Shown: one piece after another, positions 7,849 through 10,446 of the stretch
How the letters are laid out: each line of letters begins with the position of its first letter
Position numbering within the stretch: the first letter of the stretch is position 1
Origin: Deltaproteobacteria bacterium RBG_13_49_15
GTDB lineage: Bacteria; Desulfobacterota; Desulfobacteria; Desulfobacterales; UBA2156
DNA: 10,446 nt
Assembly: GCA_001797695.1 (NCBI GenBank)
Contig: MGQD01000073.1
Coordinates: forward strand, 2,404-12,849
Reading direction: 5' to 3'
The notes under the pieces: model-generated
What the model was told of the DNA's origin: nothing
The model's database searches: none
What the model saw: only the letters and a program-made list of their open reading frames with translations
Program-made: the position numbers and the translations under genes

Positions 7849-7902
7849 CAGAAAACAAAGTGCGGCTCTCCAGTGGAATCCCGCTGATCCGGAAAGCCGC
7901 AC
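7849..7902 (-). terminator. Terminator-like hairpin between the TAXI gene and DUF1850
   Basis: In the minus-strand RNA, GTGCGGCTTTCC (7902-7891) pairs with GGAGAGCCGCAC (7871-7860). This gives a 12-bp, GC-rich stem with one G-U wobble and a 19-base loop. It is followed at once by TTTGTTTTCTG (7859-7849). The stem begins 13 bases after the TAXI stop codon. This is the form of a rho-independent terminator, though the loop is longer than usual. Because the operon continues downstream, it probably acts as a partial terminator or as a 3' stabiliser that leaves more mRNA for the binding protein than for the membrane parts. That role is inferred. Confidence 0.62.
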
Positions 7903-7915
7903 CGTCCTATGAACT

Positions 7916-8866
7916 TTATTTCATTGCGCCTTTTTCTTTGTAAAATTTCACTGCTCCCGGATGGTAAGGAATGGAAACTCCCTGAACCGCATTCTGCAGG
8001 CTCAGTTCTTTACCTTTGGCATGGGCGGAAGCCAGATCGGCCTGGTTTTCAAATAAGGCCTTGGTCAATCCGTAAACGACGTCTTCCTTCAAAGCATTGC
8101 TCGCGATGAGAACCGCATTCACGGCCACCGTGACGACATCCTGCGTTTGATTCTTATATGTATTGGCAGGCACCTTGGTAGCAGCAAGGAAGGGGTATTT
8201 CTGTATCAGTTTATTGGCTAAATCCCCAGAAACGTCAAGAATCCGGATGTTGTGTTGAGTGCTGATATCCATGATGGCGGCATTGGGGATGCCGGCCGTG
8301 ACGATGAAAGCGTCGATATGTTTATCTTTGAACTGCTCGGCGCTCTCTGAAAAAGAAAGGTATTGCCCTTTGACATCGTCCTTTGAAAGCCCGTAGGCAT
8401 CCAGCAACTGCCTGAAGTTGGCTTCGGTGCCGCTTCCCGGCGCCCCGACGCCGATCTTCATCCCTTTCAAATCCCTGAAAGTTTTGGCAGGGCTATCCGC
8501 CCGGATCACCACCTGAATAATTTCAGGATAGAGAACGGCGATAACGCTCATCTCTTTAAGAGGCTCCTTGAACGCTTCCTTTGCATTAAAAGCAAAATCG
8601 AGCGTATCGCTTTGGACCAGGGCCAGTTCCACTTCTTTTTTGTTGATCAACCGGATGTTTTCAGCAGAAGCGCCCGAGGTCTGTGCAGTCACATTCATGC
8701 CGGGGATCTTGGAATTCCAGATTTTCCCCATGGCGCCGCCGAAGGGATAGTAAGTCCCTGCAGTGCCGCCGGTGGCAAGAACCAGCTTTACATCAGCCGC
8801 CTGTACCGGTCCAGAGCCTGCAATGAACAATAGGCAGAGTGCACTCATAAAAAATAACTTTTTCAT
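7916..8866 (-). CDS. TAXI-family TRAP transporter periplasmic solute-binding protein
   Basis: This 316-residue protein is the periplasmic receptor that captures the substrate and delivers it to the fused TRAP permease. The N-terminus MKKLFFMSALCLLFIAGSG is a signal peptide with a likely cleavage after VQA (21-23). The mature part begins ADVKLVLATGGTAGTYYPFGG (24-44), the typical TAXI opening that contacts ligand. Further family features are VTAQTSGASAENIRL, LALVQSDTLDFAF, a GVGAPGSGTE loop, and the C-terminal SIPYHPGAVKFYKEKG. The start ATG at 8866 has a perfect AAGGAGG at 8879-8873, spaced six bases; an ATG four bases upstream is out of frame. It is the first gene of the operon TAXI, DUF1850, permease. 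A terminator-like hairpin follows its stop. The ligand cannot be read from sequence; TAXI proteins studied elsewhere bind organic acids such as glutamate or dicarboxylates. Confidence 0.95.
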   Translation of the reverse strand: MKKLFFMSALCLLFIAGSGPVQAADVKLVLATGGTAGTYYPFGGAMGKIWNSKIPGMNVTAQTSGASAENIRLINKKEVELALVQSDTLDFAFNAKEAFKEPLKEMSVIAVLYPEIIQVVIRADSPAKTFRDLKGMKIGVGAPGSGTEANFRQLLDAYGLSKDDVKGQYLSFSESAEQFKDKHIDAFIVTAGIPNAAIMDISTQHNIRILDVSGDLANKLIQKYPFLAATKVPANTYKNQTQDVVTVAVNAVLIASNALKEDVVYGLTKALFENQADLASAHAKGKELSLQNAVQGVSIPYHPGAVKFYKEKGAMK

Positions 8867-8909
8867 TCATTTCCTCCTTGTGTGATTTGGTTACGGTTTA
8901 TGATTGAAG

Positions 8910-8935
8910 CTTTTTCCCCGAAGGTCTGGAAAAAG
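8910..8935 (-). promoter_or_regulatory. Inverted repeat in the leader of the TAXI operon
   Basis: An 8-bp perfect inverted repeat, CTTTTTCC at 8910-8917 and GGAAAAAG at 8928-8935, has a 10-base spacer. In the minus-strand RNA the spacer holds C-UUCG-G, which can form a stable tetraloop and extend the stem. It lies about 44 bases before the TAXI start. It is not followed by a U-tract, so it is not a terminator. It could be an operator or an mRNA 5' structure. No specific regulator is recognised. Confidence 0.35.
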
Positions 8936-9008
8936 GGTTCAAATGAATCCCGGATTATCTCCTTTGGTTAAGAGACGGTTCGGATTTCTCATTTCCTTTA
9001 CAACCGGC

Positions 9009-9040
9009 AGTATAGAAAGAGAAAAAGGCTGGGTATTCAA
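9009..9040 (-). promoter_or_regulatory. Weak candidate promoter for the TAXI operon
   Basis: TATACT (9014-9009, five of six bases of the -10 consensus) is preceded by TTGAAT (9040-9035), but the 20-base spacer is too long for a good sigma-70 promoter. Transcription would start near 9002 and leave a leader of about 135 bases containing the inverted repeat at 8910-8935. No better pair was found between the trmJ side and the TAXI gene. Confidence 0.22.
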
Positions 9041-9121
9041 TTACCGAAAGTGCTCATCAATGTCAACACCGATCGGGTGGCCGGAAAGCGAATGGTAAGA
9101 GTTATTTTCGGTCAATCTCAT
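9041..9121 (-). CDS. Possible 26-residue small protein coupled to trmJ
   Basis: This short ORF starts at ATG 9121-9119, which overlaps the trmJ stop as ATGA, and ends with TAA at 9043-9041. It has a strong ribosome binding site, GGGAGG at 9134-9129, seven bases before the ATG. The peptide begins MRLTENNSYHSL and ends GVDIDEHFR. It is hydrophilic, with no signal peptide or membrane helix, and I recognise no family. It is in the -1 frame relative to trmJ. An A8 tract lies just upstream (9142-9135), so the same codons could also be read as a TrmJ extension by frameshifting. It may be a real coupled small gene, a tail lost from trmJ by an indel, or chance. Confidence 0.35.
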   Translation of the reverse strand: MRLTENNSYHSLSGHPIGVDIDEHFR

Positions 9122-9879
9122 GATAAGACCTCCCTTTTTTTTGCACTATCCCGTGCGCATTTTTTCCCGTACCAGTCGATTTGCCGGCAAATTCCCCGGA
9201 TGATGCTGACCTCTCTTGCTCTTAATTGAAAACGCGTGAAAAAATGCCTTATTTTATCCATCCAGTAATCCGGATTCTCCGGATTGATGTAATTAATCCG
9301 GACGAGGATGCCCTTGACCTGGTCATACATTCCATCCAGTTCCAGTCGGCTTGCCAGCCGGGGGACGTACTCAGAGCGCTCTGCTCCCGCCGCATAAAGT
9401 TCATAGCACAGGATCATCACTGCCTGGGCTAAATTGATGGAAGAAAATTCGGAAGTGGGGATATTCACCAATGAATGGCAAAGCCGAATCTCTTCATTTG
9501 AAAGCCCTTTATCCTCAGGGCCGAAAAGAATGGCGATCCGGTTATTTTGGGATATGGGAATAAGATGTCTTGCTGCAGCAGGCGGAGATTGAACCGATCG
9601 GCGTATTCCGCCCAGGCGCGCAGTGGTTCCGACCACGTAATGAAACGGTGCAAGAGTTTTTTTCAAATCGTCTGAAACATCCATCTCCTCCACTACATCG
9701 ATTGCCGCATGTGTCGCCATTTTCAACACTTTTGTCAGATCACAATTTTTAGGAGAGACAACGACAAGGTTCCGCATCCCCATGTTTTTAATGGCCCTGG
9801 CGGCAGCTCCGATATTTTCAGGAAAACGGGGCTGATGAAGGACAATGGTCACATGGTCCAGATGAATGCGTTCAGGCAT
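9118..9879 (-). CDS. trmJ: tRNA (cytidine/uridine-2'-O-)-methyltransferase, TrmJ/SpoU family
   Basis: A SPOUT-class RNA methyltransferase that most likely 2'-O-methylates position 32 of tRNAs using S-adenosylmethionine. The 253-residue length fits TrmJ. The three SpoU motifs are clear: PENIGAAARAIKNMG (20-34), with the arginine of motif 1; ILFGPEDKGLSNEEI (117-131), motif 2; and IPTSEFSSINLAQAV (140-154), motif 3, which forms the cofactor knot. The C-terminal helical part contains EVSIIRGICRQIDW (223-236), as in TrmJ and not in TrmL or TrmH. The ATG at 9879 shares its A with the ndk stop (TGATG), so translation is coupled to ndk. A run of eight A (9142-9135) lies in the last codons, followed by a small ORF that overlaps the stop. 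The family call is firm; the exact target nucleotide is inferred from homology. Confidence 0.92.
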   Translation of the reverse strand: MPERIHLDHVTIVLHQPRFPENIGAAARAIKNMGMRNLVVVSPKNCDLTKVLKMATHAAIDVVEEMDVSDDLKKTLAPFHYVVGTTARLGGIRRSVQSPPAAARHLIPISQNNRIAILFGPEDKGLSNEEIRLCHSLVNIPTSEFSSINLAQAVMILCYELYAAGAERSEYVPRLASRLELDGMYDQVKGILVRINYINPENPDYWMDKIRHFFTRFQLRAREVSIIRGICRQIDWYGKKCARDSAKKREVLS

Positions 9880-10295
9880 CAGGAAACGATTTCAAACCGA
9901 TTGAAAAAATAGCCGATTTCAAAGGTTGCCGATTCGGGGGAGTCAGAGCCGTGGACCACGTTTTTTTCAATTTCAGAAGCAAAATCCCTTCGAATGGTCC
10001 CCGGTTCTGCATTTTTTGGGTCGGTCGCTCCCATCAGTTTCCGGTTTTTTTCAATGATGTTCTCCCCCTCCAGCGCCATGACCACCACCGGTCCGCTTGA
10101 CATAAAACGGGTCAGGCTGTTAAAAAAGGGCTTATTCCGGTGCACATGATAAAATCCTTCGGCCTGTGCCTGAGTCATCCGGATCATTTTCATGCCGGCA
10201 ATATGAATGCCGTTTTTTTCAAACCGGCCGACCACTTCACCGATAAGGCCTCGGGATACGCCATCGGGTTTGATGATTGAAAGTGTTCTTTGCAT
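9879..10295 (-). CDS. ndk: Nucleoside diphosphate kinase
   Basis: Ndk transfers the gamma phosphate from ATP to nucleoside diphosphates through a phosphohistidine, balancing NTP and dNTP pools in the cytoplasm. The 138 residues from this start match the usual length. The N-terminus MQRTLSIIKPDGVSRGLIGE is typical, and the active site NVVHGSDS (112-119) has the catalytic H115. GATDPKNAEPGTIR (89-102) supplies nucleotide-binding residues. The family's Y-x-x-H segment is seen in FYHVHRNKPFF. I chose the ATG at 10295 because AAGGAAG lies seven bases upstream and the protein then begins as its relatives do; an in-frame GTG at 10313 would add six residues without a ribosome binding site. trmJ follows with a TGATG overlap. 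The gene appears to be first in its transcript, with an AT-rich region upstream. Confidence 0.97.
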   Translation of the reverse strand: MQRTLSIIKPDGVSRGLIGEVVGRFEKNGIHIAGMKMIRMTQAQAEGFYHVHRNKPFFNSLTRFMSSGPVVVMALEGENIIEKNRKLMGATDPKNAEPGTIRRDFASEIEKNVVHGSDSPESATFEIGYFFNRFEIVS

Positions 10296-10302
10296 ATGAT
10301 AT

Positions 10303-10309
10303 CTTCCTT
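10303..10309 (-). promoter_or_regulatory. Ribosome binding site that decides the ndk start
   Basis: AAGGAAG (10309-10303) lies seven bases before ATG 10295. The in-frame GTG at 10313 overlaps this region and has no such site of its own, so the downstream ATG is preferred. Confidence 0.7.
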
Positions 10310-10314
10310 TCACC

Positions 10315-10446
10315 TAAAATGAGCGTTTTAAATAATGACAAATAGGTTTTTAGAAATAAATACAAATTGTTATCGTTTTAGAAAATTGTTATGAAGAATT
10401 CCCAATAGGTGTAAATGATCATAATTCAATTTTGTAATTATTTAAA
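10315..10446 (-). promoter_or_regulatory. AT-rich upstream region of ndk with direct repeats; probable promoter
   Basis: This stretch up to the window edge is markedly AT-rich and holds no plausible gene. The 10-base word AAATTGTTAT occurs twice on the plus strand (10364-10373 and 10383-10392), 19 bases apart. A small inverted repeat TAAAA/TTTTA (10315-10330) lies nearer the gene. On the minus strand TTTACA followed after 16 bases by CATAAC is a possible promoter pair, and TTGGGA with TCTAAA after 17 bases is another; neither is strong. The repeats, almost two helical turns apart, could be a regulator site, but AT-rich DNA gives such repeats easily. Confidence 0.4.

Noticed and set aside
9061..9066. 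Perfect TTGACA on the minus strand upstream of the TAXI operon.
   Set aside because: No acceptable -10 lies 16-18 bases downstream (TAATTG at 17 matches poorly), and it falls inside the small ORF after trmJ.
8904..9098. A 64-residue plus-strand ORF in the leader of the TAXI operon.
   Set aside because: Its composition is not protein-like, it has no convincing ribosome binding site, and it runs antisense to the leader and to the trmJ-coupled small ORF.
10296..10313. Extended ndk start at GTG 10313.
   Set aside because: The extra six residues are not family-like, and the good ribosome binding site serves the ATG at 10295.

Overview
The window (about half G+C) reads as an ordinary chromosomal stretch of a Gram-negative bacterium, most likely a Desulfobacterota (deltaproteobacterial) lineage. 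This is inferred from the valS-nadC order, the TAXI-type TRAP transporter operon with a DUF1850 gene, and the general look of the proteins; no rRNA or other marker settles the taxonomy. No mobile element, CRISPR array, tRNA or rRNA was seen.

Layout, left to right. On the + strand, a tightly packed group holds the 3' end of valS (valyl-tRNA synthetase), nadC (NAD biosynthesis) and a rhomboid intramembrane protease with an appended DnaJ-type C-terminal substrate-binding domain. Converging on it from the - strand is a two-domain response regulator/diguanylate cyclase (REC-GGDEF). Divergent from that gene, across a 161-bp intergenic region, lepA (elongation factor 4) runs on the + strand.

The rest is on the - strand. 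A three-gene transporter operon is read right to left: TAXI-family periplasmic binding protein, DUF1850 membrane-anchored protein, fused TRAP permease. The permease gene runs tail-to-tail into lepA with a 20-bp overlap. Upstream lie ndk (nucleoside diphosphate kinase) and trmJ (tRNA 2'-O-methyltransferase), coupled through a TGATG overlap. An unlisted 26-codon ORF overlaps the trmJ stop and has a strong ribosome binding site. The right edge is an AT-rich promoter-type region upstream of ndk.

How the genes work together: valS, trmJ and lepA serve translation; nadC and ndk serve nucleotide and cofactor supply. The TAXI operon is a sodium- or proton-driven importer of an unidentified organic acid. 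The REC-GGDEF protein would make c-di-GMP in response to an unlinked kinase. The less ordinary signals are the rhomboid-DnaJ_C fusion, a terminator-like hairpin inside the TAXI operon that argues for a different start of the DUF1850 gene, and the A8 tract plus small ORF at the end of trmJ.
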